From the NCBI GenBank assembly GCA_002344975.1, contig DDUV01000058.1, forward strand, positions 56,388-76,047: 19,660 nucleotides of DNA, given 5' to 3'. Position 1 is the stretch's first letter; every line of letters starts with the position of its first letter. Below the pieces are notes generated by a model, which ran no database searches, had not been told where the DNA came from, and saw only the letters and a list, made by a program, of their open reading frames with translations. This DNA comes from Saprospiraceae bacterium UBA2329. Lineage in GTDB: Bacteria; Bacteroidota; Bacteroidia; Chitinophagales; Saprospiraceae. Of the stretch, positions 7,394-14,358 are shown in pieces. A program made the position numbers and the translations under genes.

Positions 7394-9815
7394 GCCGTCC
7401 GCTGCGATCTATGAGCATGTTGCCGGCCTGCTGCGTGCCCAGCATGAGGATATCCTGGATGTTGACATGCGGGGGCTGGGTGGCCATGAAATAGATGGCT
7501 TCGGCGACGTCGGGGGAGGTGAGCGGTTTGAAATCGTTGTAGATTTTGGCGCGCTCGGCATCGCCGTCGAAGCGAACGAGGGCGAATTCCGTCTCCTCCA
7601 CATGACCGGGACTGACCTGCCCCACGCGGATGTTGTGGTTGTGGAGGTCGTAGCGGGTAGCTTTGGTGAGGGCGTCCACGGCGAATTTGGAGGCGCAATA
7701 GACGTTGCCTTTCGGGTAAATCTCTTTGCCGGCAGTGGAACCTATATTGATGATGAAGCCTTTGCGACGGGCCACCATGCGCGGAGATACGGCGCGGGTG
7801 ACGTAGAGCAGGCCCTTGACGTTGGTGTCTATCATTTCGTCCCAGTGTTCGAGGCTGCCTTCGTGGATGAAGTCGAAGCCTTTGGCTTTGCCGGCATTGT
7901 TGATGAGGATGTCAATGTCGGACCACTCGGCGGGCAGGCTGTCAATGGCTTGCTGAACGGCGGCGGCATCACGCACATCGAGTACAAATGTGTGAACCTG
8001 AACGCCGTATTCTGCTTCGAGCTGCGATTTCAGTTCTTCCAAACGCTCGGCCCGGCGAGCGCACAAGAGCAGCCGAAAGCCGTTTTGGGCAAATTTGACG
8101 GCGGTAGCCCTGCCGATGCCCGATGTGGCCCCGGTGATGAATACCGTTTGGTTGTTGACGGGGCGCTCGGTGAGGCGTTGTAGTTCTGCCTCGCGCTCTT
8201 TGAGCAGTGCTTCGAGGCGATGTAGGTTCTCTCGCATTTCCGCCAGAGCGGCCTGCTCCTGCTCGATGATTTCAGCGGCTTTGGCGGTGTGCGCGGAGCG
8301 CAGGTACTCAAAAGCCACGTCGTTTTGCGGGGTTTTCAGTTCGGGATTGTTGAGGACGGCATTTTGATAGGCCGTGTAAGCTTCTTCTGAATCACCGAGA
8401 CGATGGTACAGCAGGGCCAGATCGTACCATACGAAGGGGTGCGCGGGCTGAAGCTGCAGCGCAGTGCGAAAGGCTGCGCCGGCGGCTTCGTCATCGCCGG
8501 TTTCGGCCATAAGGACGCCGTATTGGTAGTGGGCCTCTGCATCTGTGGGCGCCAATTGGATGGCGGTTTCAAAACATTGAGCAGCCGTCGCTTCCTCGCC
8601 TGGATAGTGCTCGGCCAGCAATGCGCCAAGGCGGAACCAGGCATCGGCGTGGTCGGGCGAGGCTTGGGTCAGTTGCGCATAAGCGTTGCGGGCGGCTGCA
8701 TAATCGCCGTGAAACTCGGCATCGGCGCCGAGACGGAGGAGGGATACGGGTTCCGGGTTCGAGGTTTCGGGTTCAAGGTTGTCACCGCCGACCGCCGTCC
8801 CGATCTCCTTCGTCATCGGGACTTCGCTTCGCTCGACTGCCAACTGCTCACCGCCTACCGGTTCCGAGTTTTGGGTTTCGGGTTTAAGGTTCCGGGTTTC
8901 GGGTTCAAGGTTGTCACCGCCGACCGCCAACTGCTCACCGCCTACCGATTCCGGGTTCAAGGCTTCGGGTTCCGGTTCGTCGGATGCGGGCGCTTCGCCG
9001 GTAATTTCGGGCGCGGCGGGCATTTCTGTTTCGCCGGGCGTAGCATCTTCGGTATCGGGTGCGACATCTGCTTCCTGAGATTCGTCTTTGGCCAAAGCGG
9101 GTTCTTCCTCCTCTGTTGCGATGGGTTCATCGGGGAGCAGGGAGATGCCGGGAATGTCGGAGAGGTCAATGTCGGGAAGTTCGTCGGAGTGCGGTGTGCT
9201 GTCGGCGGTGGGAGGTGTTTTGAAAGTCCAGATTTTGTCTTCGTCGCCGGTGAAACGGAAGAAACGCTCGTAATTGGAGCTTTGCAAATCGGTCAGATGG
9301 ACAAACTCGGCACTGCGGAGCCAGCGCAAAAACTCACCGATTTCGGAGGAGATATCGCGCATGATTTTGAGGTGGGAATTGAACCCTTCCTCGTCTATGC
9401 CTTCGAGGTGGCGCTTTTGACGACGCACGTCCAAGTAGCGGTCCTGCCAGTAGTTGATGTATTGAATGATGTCGCTAACCCGTTCAAAATGAGCAGGTAC
9501 GGAAATGACGGCCCCGGTGGCATCATCCACTGCTGAGCCTTCGACCACGACGGGCAAAACGCGGCTGACGTTGTTTTGGAAAAAGCGGAGCGCCCCGTTC
9601 ATGCAGGAAGTGCTCTTGAGAAAATTGTCGCTGATGAGTACGACCACTTTGCCTTCAGCGCCTTCGAGCCGCTCGAAAAGAGAGCGATTGCCTTCGTCTT
9701 TATTGTCCACGACATGCTGAAAAGCATATCCCGCAGTCTGGAGTTGTTGTTCTAAGATAGCCGCTGCCCGGGCATTTTCCGAGCTGTAAGCAAGCGTGAG
9801 TTGTTGGTGGATCAT
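7386..9815 (-). CDS. TIR-TPR-SDR fusion protein
   Basis: This protein has 809 residues from the ATG at 9815. Residues 1-110 look like a TIR domain: LTLAYSSENARAAAILEQQL, then KVVVLISDNFLKS (56-68) and RVLPVVVEG (85-93). A helical region follows (110-190), then an acidic low-complexity stretch (200-284) and a repeat-derived linker (285-357). Three to four TPR units follow (about 358-495), then a Glu-rich coiled coil (505-552). A complete short-chain dehydrogenase domain occupies 556-809, with TGATSGIG at 561-568, NNAG at 639-642, Ser693, Tyr706 and Lys710. The SDR active site is intact and resembles YdfG-type NADP enzymes. The TIR segment where the NADase Glu is expected reads SCMNGAL, so NAD cleavage is doubtful. 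The gene is 3 bp after a lipoprotein gene and overlaps the cyclase gene. Each domain is clear; the function of the combination is unknown. Confidence 0.88.
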   Translation of the reverse strand: MIHQQLTLAYSSENARAAAILEQQLQTAGYAFQHVVDNKDEGNRSLFERLEGAEGKVVVLISDNFLKSTSCMNGALRFFQNNVSRVLPVVVEGSAVDDATGAVISVPAHFERVSDIIQYINYWQDRYLDVRRQKRHLEGIDEEGFNSHLKIMRDISSEIGEFLRWLRSAEFVHLTDLQSSNYERFFRFTGDEDKIWTFKTPPTADSTPHSDELPDIDLSDIPGISLLPDEPIATEEEEPALAKDESQEADVAPDTEDATPGETEMPAAPEITGEAPASDEPEPEALNPESVGGEQLAVGGDNLEPETRNLKPETQNSEPVGGEQLAVERSEVPMTKEIGTAVGGDNLEPETSNPEPVSLLRLGADAEFHGDYAAARNAYAQLTQASPDHADAWFRLGALLAEHYPGEEATAAQCFETAIQLAPTDAEAHYQYGVLMAETGDDEAAGAAFRTALQLQPAHPFVWYDLALLYHRLGDSEEAYTAYQNAVLNNPELKTPQNDVAFEYLRSAHTAKAAEIIEQEQAALAEMRENLHRLEALLKEREAELQRLTERPVNNQTVFITGATSGIGRATAVKFAQNGFRLLLCARRAERLEELKSQLEAEYGVQVHTFVLDVRDAAAVQQAIDSLPAEWSDIDILINNAGKAKGFDFIHEGSLEHWDEMIDTNVKGLLYVTRAVSPRMVARRKGFIINIGSTAGKEIYPKGNVYCASKFAVDALTKATRYDLHNHNIRVGQVSPGHVEETEFALVRFDGDAERAKIYNDFKPLTSPDVAEAIYFMATQPPHVNIQDILMLGTQQAGNMLIDRSGRHE
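8745..8963. repeat. family B heptamer repeat inside the coding sequence
   Basis: This part of the TIR-TPR-SDR gene is made of the same GGTTTCG/GGTTCAA and ACCGCCA/ACTGCTC units found in intergenic DNA at 3777-3917 and 5108-5233. Three 7-bp units make 21 bp, so the frame stays open and the protein shows 7-residue echoes such as NLEPETR, NLKPETQ and NLEPETS, with GGEQLAV twice. Confidence 0.85.
8797..8841. mobile_element. 45-bp palindromic unit inserted in frame
   Basis: Two linker copies are near-identical, except that one has 45 extra bases between ACCGCC and AACTGCTC. The extra segment begins with the inverted pair GTCCCGAT (8797-8804) and ATCGGGAC (8815-8822) and continues with TTCGCTTCGCTCGA. 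It adds exactly 15 codons (ERSEVPMTKEIGTAV). It looks like a small mobile palindrome or REP-like unit; no transposase or target duplication is seen. Confidence 0.65.
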
Positions 9816-9818
9816 GAC

Positions 9819-10634
9819 TTATTGATTTCGTTGGTTTTTGTTGGCCTGCCAGAGCATTTTGCCGCTTCCGCCCGATGCGAGTGCGCCATACAGCTCACCG
9901 TTTTCCATCACTTTGGCTTCGAGCAGCAGGGCATCCCGGCCATCGAAAAACGAAAGGTACAATTTTCGTGCCTGAATGGTGCCCGACAAGGCTTCATAAC
10001 GTCGTCCCTGCCATTCCAAAGTGCCCTGAAGCTCATTTTCTTTGGCTTTCAGCGATAAAATAGCGGGTTCGGGTTGTTCGGAATCCACATTGACAAGCAG
10101 GTTCCAGTCTCCGTTTACATCGGCTTCCGGCGTTTTTCGCAGGGTGGTAAAGAGGTAATCCTGCCCTTGCCGGGCAATGACAGGGATGGATTTTTGCTCG
10201 CCCGAGGGATGGGTGTAAAACCAGTGCCCTTCCAGGATTTTTTCTTCAAAAACACCCCGGATGTAGTTGGTCGTGCCCGGAAAGCGAATGGTGAGCGTGT
10301 CTTTGGCGGTAGAAAAATCTCTGCCGATGGTGTAATCGCTCAAAATGATTTCGCCGCCGGCCTTGTGCAGCGCGATGACGAAGCTGTCGGGGGTAGGGTA
10401 GGAGACGGTGAATTGAAATGGCAACTCTCCCACCGTGACGTCTTCAAACTCCAGATTGAGCTTTTCGGGCAGCCGTTTGCCTTTGGGGTTGGGCGTGATG
10501 TACGAAGGTTCCAATTGCACTACGCCGCGCCATTTGCCGGGAGGAAGGCCGTTGTAGGCGTCGTCAATAACGAGACAACCGCCGAGCAGAAAAATGGCTG
10601 CGAATGATAGGAAAAGGTATGTTTTGAATGACAT
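9819..10634 (-). CDS. lipoprotein of unknown function
   Basis: This protein has 271 residues from the ATG at 10634. The longer frame to 10688 would place an odd polar extension before the signal sequence. The N-terminus is a lipoprotein signal with lipobox LLGGC (lipidated Cys20), so it should be anchored in the periplasmic or outer membrane. The mature part is beta-rich (LPPGKWRGVVQLEPS, LPFQFTVSYPTPDSFVIALHKAGGEIILSDY, GVFEEKILEGHWFYTHPSG). The opening resembles, to my eye, the N-terminal beta domain that precedes thioredoxin domains in some Bacteroidota TlpA-like proteins, but no thioredoxin domain or CxxC is present here. It directly precedes the TIR-TPR-SDR gene (3 bp gap). Existence is certain; function is not. 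Confidence 0.8.
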   Translation of the reverse strand: MSFKTYLFLSFAAIFLLGGCLVIDDAYNGLPPGKWRGVVQLEPSYITPNPKGKRLPEKLNLEFEDVTVGELPFQFTVSYPTPDSFVIALHKAGGEIILSDYTIGRDFSTAKDTLTIRFPGTTNYIRGVFEEKILEGHWFYTHPSGEQKSIPVIARQGQDYLFTTLRKTPEADVNGDWNLLVNVDSEQPEPAILSLKAKENELQGTLEWQGRRYEALSGTIQARKLYLSFFDGRDALLLEAKVMENGELYGALASGGSGKMLWQANKNQRNQ

Positions 10635-10652
10635 TTTGTTGCTGTTCTTGTG

Positions 10653-10666
10653 CGGTTTGTAAACCG
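10653..10666. promoter_or_regulatory. short palindrome upstream of the lipoprotein gene
   Basis: CGGTTTGTAAACCG has 6-bp complementary arms around a two-base centre, about 20 bp upstream of the lipoprotein ATG. It could be an operator half-site pair or chance; no regulator gene is in view. Confidence 0.25.
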
Positions 10667-10709
10667 AACCGGCAAGGGCTTGGTTCACAGCGGAAAATTG
10701 TAGTGAATC

Positions 10710-11762
10710 TCAAATGCCCAACAAGCGGCGGTTGGCGGCTTCATTGCTTTTTCCGCCGGCAAAATCGTCGAAGGTTTTATCCGTCACTTCTATGATGTGC
10801 CGACTGATGAACTCCGCCCCCTCGCGCGCGCCCTGCTCCGGGCTTTTGATGCAACATTCCCATTCCATGACCGCCCAGCCGTCGTAATCGTATTGCGACA
10901 AGCGACTGAAAATGCCTTTAAAATCCACCTGCCCATCGCCCGGCGAACGGAAGCGCCCGGCACGCTCGGCCCAGTCTAAATAACCGCCATATACGCCCGT
11001 GCGGCCATTGCGCTGGTACTCGGCATCCTTGACATGGAACATGCGGATGAACTCTTGGTAAATGTCTATAAATTGCAGATAATCCATCTGTTGTAAAACA
11101 AAATGGCTGGGGTCGAACAGGATATTGATGCGCGGATGTTCGCTCGCAGCCGCCAAAAAACGCTCGAAGGTGACCCCGTCGTGGAGGTCTTCTCCGGGGT
11201 GAATTTCATAACACAAATCCACGCCCGCCGCATCGAAACTGTCCAAAATGGGCATCCAGCGGGCCGCCAATTCTGCAAAACCCGTCTCCGCCAGACCCTG
11301 TGGACGCTGCGGCCAGGGATACATGTATGGCCACAGCAGCGCACCCGAAAAGGTGGCATGAGCAGTGAGGCCCAGATGTTGCGATGCTCGTGCCGCGTAT
11401 TTCAGTTGCTGCACGGCCCACTCCTGCCGGGCTTTGGGTTGTCCATGCACTTCCGCAGGCGCAAAAGCATCGAACAGGCTGTCGTAAGCCGGATGCACGG
11501 CCACCAACTGCCCCTGCAAATGCGTGGAAAGCTCTGAAATTTCCAGCCCGTAACCGGCAATTTTTCCCTTCAGTTCATCGCAGTAAGTTTTGCTTTCTGC
11601 CGCCGTTTTCAGGTCTATCAGCCGCGATTCCCAAGTCGGAATTTGTATGCCTTTGTACCCCAGTTCGGCAGCCCATTTGCAAATACCTTCCAGAGAATTG
11701 AACGGGGCTTCATCGCCCATAAACTGCGCCAGAAAAATGGCCGGTCCTTTGATCGTTTTCAT
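10710..11762 (-). CDS. sugar phosphate isomerase/epimerase (xylose isomerase-like TIM barrel)
   Basis: This cytosolic TIM-barrel protein of the AP-endonuclease-2/IolE-like superfamily has 350 residues. The ATG at 11762 was chosen because the longer frame starts at a TTG that overlaps a promoter-like TACCTTTG. Barrel strands carry the expected metal-ligand set: CYEIHPGED (Glu186, His188), NILFDPSH (Asp217, His220), MFHVKD (His243, Asp246) and AVMEWE (Glu300). The C-terminal helix region (EVTDKTFDDFAGGKSNEAANRRLLGI, in pieces) resembles that of other Bacteroidota sugar epimerase homologues. It probably isomerises or epimerises a keto- or inositol-type sugar; the substrate is not deducible. It is the first gene of the minus-strand run that continues into the lipoprotein and TIR-TPR-SDR genes (75 bp gap). 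Confidence 0.9.
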   Translation of the reverse strand: MKTIKGPAIFLAQFMGDEAPFNSLEGICKWAAELGYKGIQIPTWESRLIDLKTAAESKTYCDELKGKIAGYGLEISELSTHLQGQLVAVHPAYDSLFDAFAPAEVHGQPKARQEWAVQQLKYAARASQHLGLTAHATFSGALLWPYMYPWPQRPQGLAETGFAELAARWMPILDSFDAAGVDLCYEIHPGEDLHDGVTFERFLAAASEHPRINILFDPSHFVLQQMDYLQFIDIYQEFIRMFHVKDAEYQRNGRTGVYGGYLDWAERAGRFRSPGDGQVDFKGIFSRLSQYDYDGWAVMEWECCIKSPEQGAREGAEFISRHIIEVTDKTFDDFAGGKSNEAANRRLLGI

Positions 11763-11789
11763 CTTTGTCGTTTTGTTTTCAATATGCGA

Positions 11790-11797
11790 CAAAGGTA
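11790..11797 (-). promoter_or_regulatory. -7 box of the epimerase gene
   Basis: TACCTTTG on the minus strand matches TAnnTTTG exactly, 27 bp upstream of the epimerase ATG. CTG rather than TTG is found 19 bp further upstream. A start site near 11783 would give a leader of about 20 nt. Confidence 0.5.
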
Positions 11798-11840
11798 TCG
11801 AAAACCAGTGACTATTCAGTCGCTCTGCAAAAAGCCATGA

Positions 11841-11994
11841 CCACGCAGGGCGTGGTTCGAGTCACGAGTTTGATTTTCCAAAATGAAAAAGATACTCATT
11901 TTCAGGGGGAGATTTTGAAATTTCCCCGAATGGAAAATCTAATTTTTCATCGAATAAACAAACTCGTAGCTCGTGGCTTGCAGCTTGTAGCTTT
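11841..11994. repeat. composite element with family C heptamer arms
   Basis: A GC-rich hairpin, CCACGC-AGG-GCGTGG (11841-11855), leads into CGAGTCACGAGTTT. About 90 bp of A/T-rich core follow, including a GGGGGAGATTT/AATTTCCCC inner palindrome. The element closes with inverted family C units (AACTCGTAGCTCGTGGC-type, 11960-11994). It resembles the element at 14208-14358. It occupies most of the gap between the aromatic operon and the epimerase gene; no gene is seen in it. Confidence 0.6.
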
Positions 11995-12025
11995 AGGGTA
12001 TATGTTGAATAGTTACGAACACTCC

Positions 12026-13117
12026 TTACACCTGCGTATCAATCATCTGATGCAACACCTTGGTTTGCTGTTGGATAGACTCCTCGTGAATGGCCCGCAG
12101 CACCGTTTCCACAAAATGATCGCTCAAGCCCTGCAAGCGCGCCTTGGCAGTAGCCTTTTCCACAATTTCATTCCAGCGCGAGGGCTGCACGATGGCAATG
12201 TTGTTGCGCTTTTTATACTCGCCGATGCCCTGAGCCAGCTTCATGCGCTGTGCCAACATCTGGAAAAGCTCCTCGTCTATGTCGTCAATCTGGTGGCGGA
12301 GGTGGTCAATGTTTTCCAAAAACGCAGGGTCTTCGGCGCCCGAAAGGCGGAAGTTGAGCCGTTGCGTCAGTTCCTGATATTGTACCGGCGTGATTTGCTG
12401 GGCGGCGTCGCTCCAGGCCTGGTCGGGCGTGGGGTGTACCTCGGTCATCAGGCCGTCGTAGTTCAGGTCGAGCGCCTGCTGGGCCACATCCTGCAAGGTA
12501 TCGCGGCGACCGCAAATATGGCTGTTGTCGCAAATAATGGGCAAATCCGGAAACTGCCGCTTCAACTCGATGGCGATCTGCCAGCGCGGCACATTGCGGT
12601 AGCGGGTTTCGCCGTGGTGCGAGAAGCCCCGGTGGATGACGGCAATGCGCCGAATGCCGGCTTTGTAAATGCGTTCGATGGCGCCCATCCAGAGTTTGAG
12701 GTCGGGATTCACCGGATTTTTGATGAGCACCGGAATGTCCACGCCGGCCAATGCGTCGGCCACTTCCTGCACGCTGAACGGGTTGACGGTGGTGCGCGCA
12801 CCGATCCACAACACGTCTATGCCGTATTTGAGCGCCTCGAAAACGTGCTGCGTAGTGGCTACTTCGGTGGTGGTGCGCAGGCCGGTTTCTTCCTTCACAC
12901 GGCGCATCCAGGCCAAGCCCTGCGTGCCGATGCCTTCAAATTCGCCGGGCCGGGTACGCGGCTTCCAGATGCCGGCGCGAAACAGATCAATGCCTTGTGG
13001 CGCCAGTTCGCGGGCGGTTTGCAGCACCTGCTCTTCTGTTTCAGCGCTGCAAGGGCCGGCAATGAGGAGCGCGCGCTTGTGCTCGTTGCCGAAAATAGGT
13101 TGGAAATTCATGGTCAT
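12026..13117 (-). CDS. bifunctional DAHP synthase / chorismate mutase
   Basis: This 363-residue protein has an N-terminal KDO8P-synthase-like (type I-beta) DAHP synthase, about residues 1-260. It is followed by an AroQ-type chorismate mutase domain, about 270-355. The synthase shows LLIAGPCSAET (17-27), FRAGIWKPRTRPGEFEG (46-62), IGART, IKNPVNP, IHRGFS and TEVHPTPDQAWSDAAQQI, the substrate and metal motifs of this family. The mutase has LRHQIDDIDEELFQMLAQRM and GEYKK. It condenses phosphoenolpyruvate with erythrose 4-phosphate to enter the shikimate pathway, and converts chorismate to prephenate. It is the last gene of the pheA-aminotransferase-tyrA unit, supplying both the first committed step and the branch-point step. 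An in-frame ATG two codons in is equally plausible as start. Confidence 0.95.
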   Translation of the reverse strand: MTMNFQPIFGNEHKRALLIAGPCSAETEEQVLQTARELAPQGIDLFRAGIWKPRTRPGEFEGIGTQGLAWMRRVKEETGLRTTTEVATTQHVFEALKYGIDVLWIGARTTVNPFSVQEVADALAGVDIPVLIKNPVNPDLKLWMGAIERIYKAGIRRIAVIHRGFSHHGETRYRNVPRWQIAIELKRQFPDLPIICDNSHICGRRDTLQDVAQQALDLNYDGLMTEVHPTPDQAWSDAAQQITPVQYQELTQRLNFRLSGAEDPAFLENIDHLRHQIDDIDEELFQMLAQRMKLAQGIGEYKKRNNIAIVQPSRWNEIVEKATAKARLQGLSDHFVETVLRAIHEESIQQQTKVLHQMIDTQV

Positions 13118-13174
13118 GATCGTTGGTATTTATATGTTTTACAAAAAAATCAAAGATTTCATTTTCAAAGAGTT

Positions 13175-13291
13175 ATTTCGGATTCAAAATTTCGGATTTA
13201 AGATTCCTGATTCAAAATTTCGGATTCCGTCTGACGATAAACTGCGAACCGCGCAAGGCGCGGGAAGCAGATTCCGGATTCAAGATTCCTC
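13175..13291. repeat. family A heptamer repeats with GC-rich hairpins
   Basis: TTCGGAT/TCAAAAT units (13175-13229) and TTCCGGA/TTCAAGA units (13269-13291) flank a short GC-rich palindromic segment (CCGCGCAAGGCGCGG, about 13249-13263). The tract fills most of the gap between tyrA and the DAHP synthase gene. Confidence 0.75.
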
Positions 13292-13306
13292 ATTGCACCG
13301 CCCACC

Positions 13307-13323
13307 CCGCGCCACAGGCGCGG
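13307..13323. repeat. GC-rich palindrome CCGCGCC-ACA-GGCGCGG
   Basis: This is a perfect 7-bp stem with a 3-nt loop just past the end of tyrA in the minus-strand direction. Related palindromes sit at 3862-3878, 11841-11855 and, imperfectly, 17851-17867, usually beside heptamer tracts. No T-tract follows. Confidence 0.6.
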
Positions 13324-13336
13324 CTACCGCTCCCTC

Positions 13337-14176
13337 TCACGAAATAATCCTCCTGATCTCATTCGCCTCCTCCATCAAACGGTAGAAGGTATCAAAATCC
13401 CTTTTGATGAGCAGACTGCGAAAACGCGATAGTTGCTCAATGTGTTCGTCCAATACGTCCAGCACATTGTCGCGGTTTTGCCTGAAAATCGGCGCCCACA
13501 TATCCGGCGAACTCTTGGCCAAGCGTACCGTCGAACTGAAACCGCCGCCGGCCAGTTCGAATATGCGCTCCTCGTCCTTTTCTTTAGCTAAAACAGTGAG
13601 CGCCAGCGCAAAAGAACTGATGTGCGAAATGTGCGAGATGTACGCAGCGTGGACATCGTGCGCCCCGGCATCGAGATACACGATGCGCATGGGGATGGAA
13701 CGGAACAGTTTTTCGGCAGTGGCTACGGCATCCGTATCGCTGTCTTCCACGTCCACCAACACGGTGCATTTGTGGTCAAACAGGTTGGGAATGGCAGCTT
13801 CCGGCCCAGAATACTCGGTGCCGGCCATGGGGTGCGCCGCCACAAACCTGCCCCGCTTGGGATGCTGCCGCACGGCCTCCACAATGGCCGTTTTGGTGGA
13901 GCCGAGTTCCAGCACCACCTGCCTGTCCACCAAGTCGAGCAGCGCGGGAAGCATGGGTACCATCGCGTCCACCGGCGTAGCGGCAATGATGATATCCGAT
14001 TGAGCCACAGCCTCTTCCAAAGGCAAGGCGTCATCTATGAGCCTCCGCCGGATGGCCTTGTCTATGTTGGCGCTGCTTTTATCGCAGCCGATGATGCGCT
14101 CCGCAAAGCCGTTCTCTTTCAACGCTATGGCCAGCGAGCCGCCGATGAGTCCGATGCCTATGATGGTGATGGTCAT
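13337..14176 (-). CDS. tyrA: prephenate dehydrogenase
   Basis: This protein has 279 residues from the ATG at 14176. The open frame runs further upstream to 14347, but that extension is translated repeat DNA and lacks the family start. The protein begins directly with the Rossmann signature TIIGIGLIGGS (Gly7, Gly9, Gly12), as expected for this family. Other marks are ATPVD (66-70), ELGSTK (90-95), AAHPMAGTEYSGPEAA (113-128) and the helical C-terminal dimerisation half (HDVHAAYISHISH, then GGGFSSTVRLAKSSPDMW). It oxidatively decarboxylates prephenate (or arogenate) to the tyrosine precursor with NAD(P). No ACT domain is attached, so feedback control may depend on transcriptional attenuation (inference). 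Confidence 0.95.
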   Translation of the reverse strand: MTITIIGIGLIGGSLAIALKENGFAERIIGCDKSSANIDKAIRRRLIDDALPLEEAVAQSDIIIAATPVDAMVPMLPALLDLVDRQVVLELGSTKTAIVEAVRQHPKRGRFVAAHPMAGTEYSGPEAAIPNLFDHKCTVLVDVEDSDTDAVATAEKLFRSIPMRIVYLDAGAHDVHAAYISHISHISSFALALTVLAKEKDEERIFELAGGGFSSTVRLAKSSPDMWAPIFRQNRDNVLDVLDEHIEQLSRFRSLLIKRDFDTFYRLMEEANEIRRIIS

Positions 14177-14207
14177 TTTTTGTTGCAAATTAATGTTTTG
14201 TTGAAAA

Positions 14208-14358
14208 GCTGCGAGCCGCGAGTTACGAGCCACGAGCTTGGTATATTGGAAGCATGAAAATTTCCCGCCTGGGAAAATCTCAACCTTGATGAATTCGGTA
14301 ATCTTCGTTTTAAAATTGAAAAACACAACTCGCAGCTCGCGGCTCATAGCTCGCAGCT
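14208..14358. repeat. composite element with inverted family C heptamer arms
   Basis: The left arm (GCTGCGAGCCGCGAGTTACG and onward, 14208-14239) and right arm (AACTCGCAGCTCGCGGCTC and onward, 14327-14358) are inverted copies of 7-bp units. They enclose an A/T-rich core of about 87 bp. The right arm runs into the last codons of the aminotransferase gene. The core, read on the minus strand, shares GAGATTTT and GGGAAAT-like blocks with the element at 11841-11994. Confidence 0.7.

Noticed and set aside
8151..8163. Assembly-made fusion of separate TPR and SDR genes
   Set aside because: The coiled coil runs smoothly into the SDR domain in one frame with no stop or start cluster, so a true fusion is more likely. 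It cannot be fully excluded without reads.
8745..8963. CRISPR-like or DNA-level repeat array within the TIR gene
   Set aside because: Units are 7 bp, degenerate and without spacers, and the frame stays open throughout.
7386..9815. TIR protein as part of an anti-phage defence system such as Thoeris or CBASS
   Set aside because: There is no ThsA-like, cyclase (cGAS-like), protease or other effector partner nearby, and the TIR active-site Glu appears absent. The neighbours are metabolic enzymes.
11765..13201. Long plus-strand open frame of 478 codons opposite the DAHP synthase gene
   Set aside because: It is antisense to a clear enzyme gene, has no recognisable domain, and its composition mirrors the reverse strand. 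Similar long antisense frames at 5396-6619, 6951-8183 and 8403-9536 were rejected for the same reason.
14177..14347. N-terminal extension of prephenate dehydrogenase
   Set aside because: The extra 57 codons translate the family C repeat element, while the family starts at the Rossmann motif directly after the ATG at 14176.
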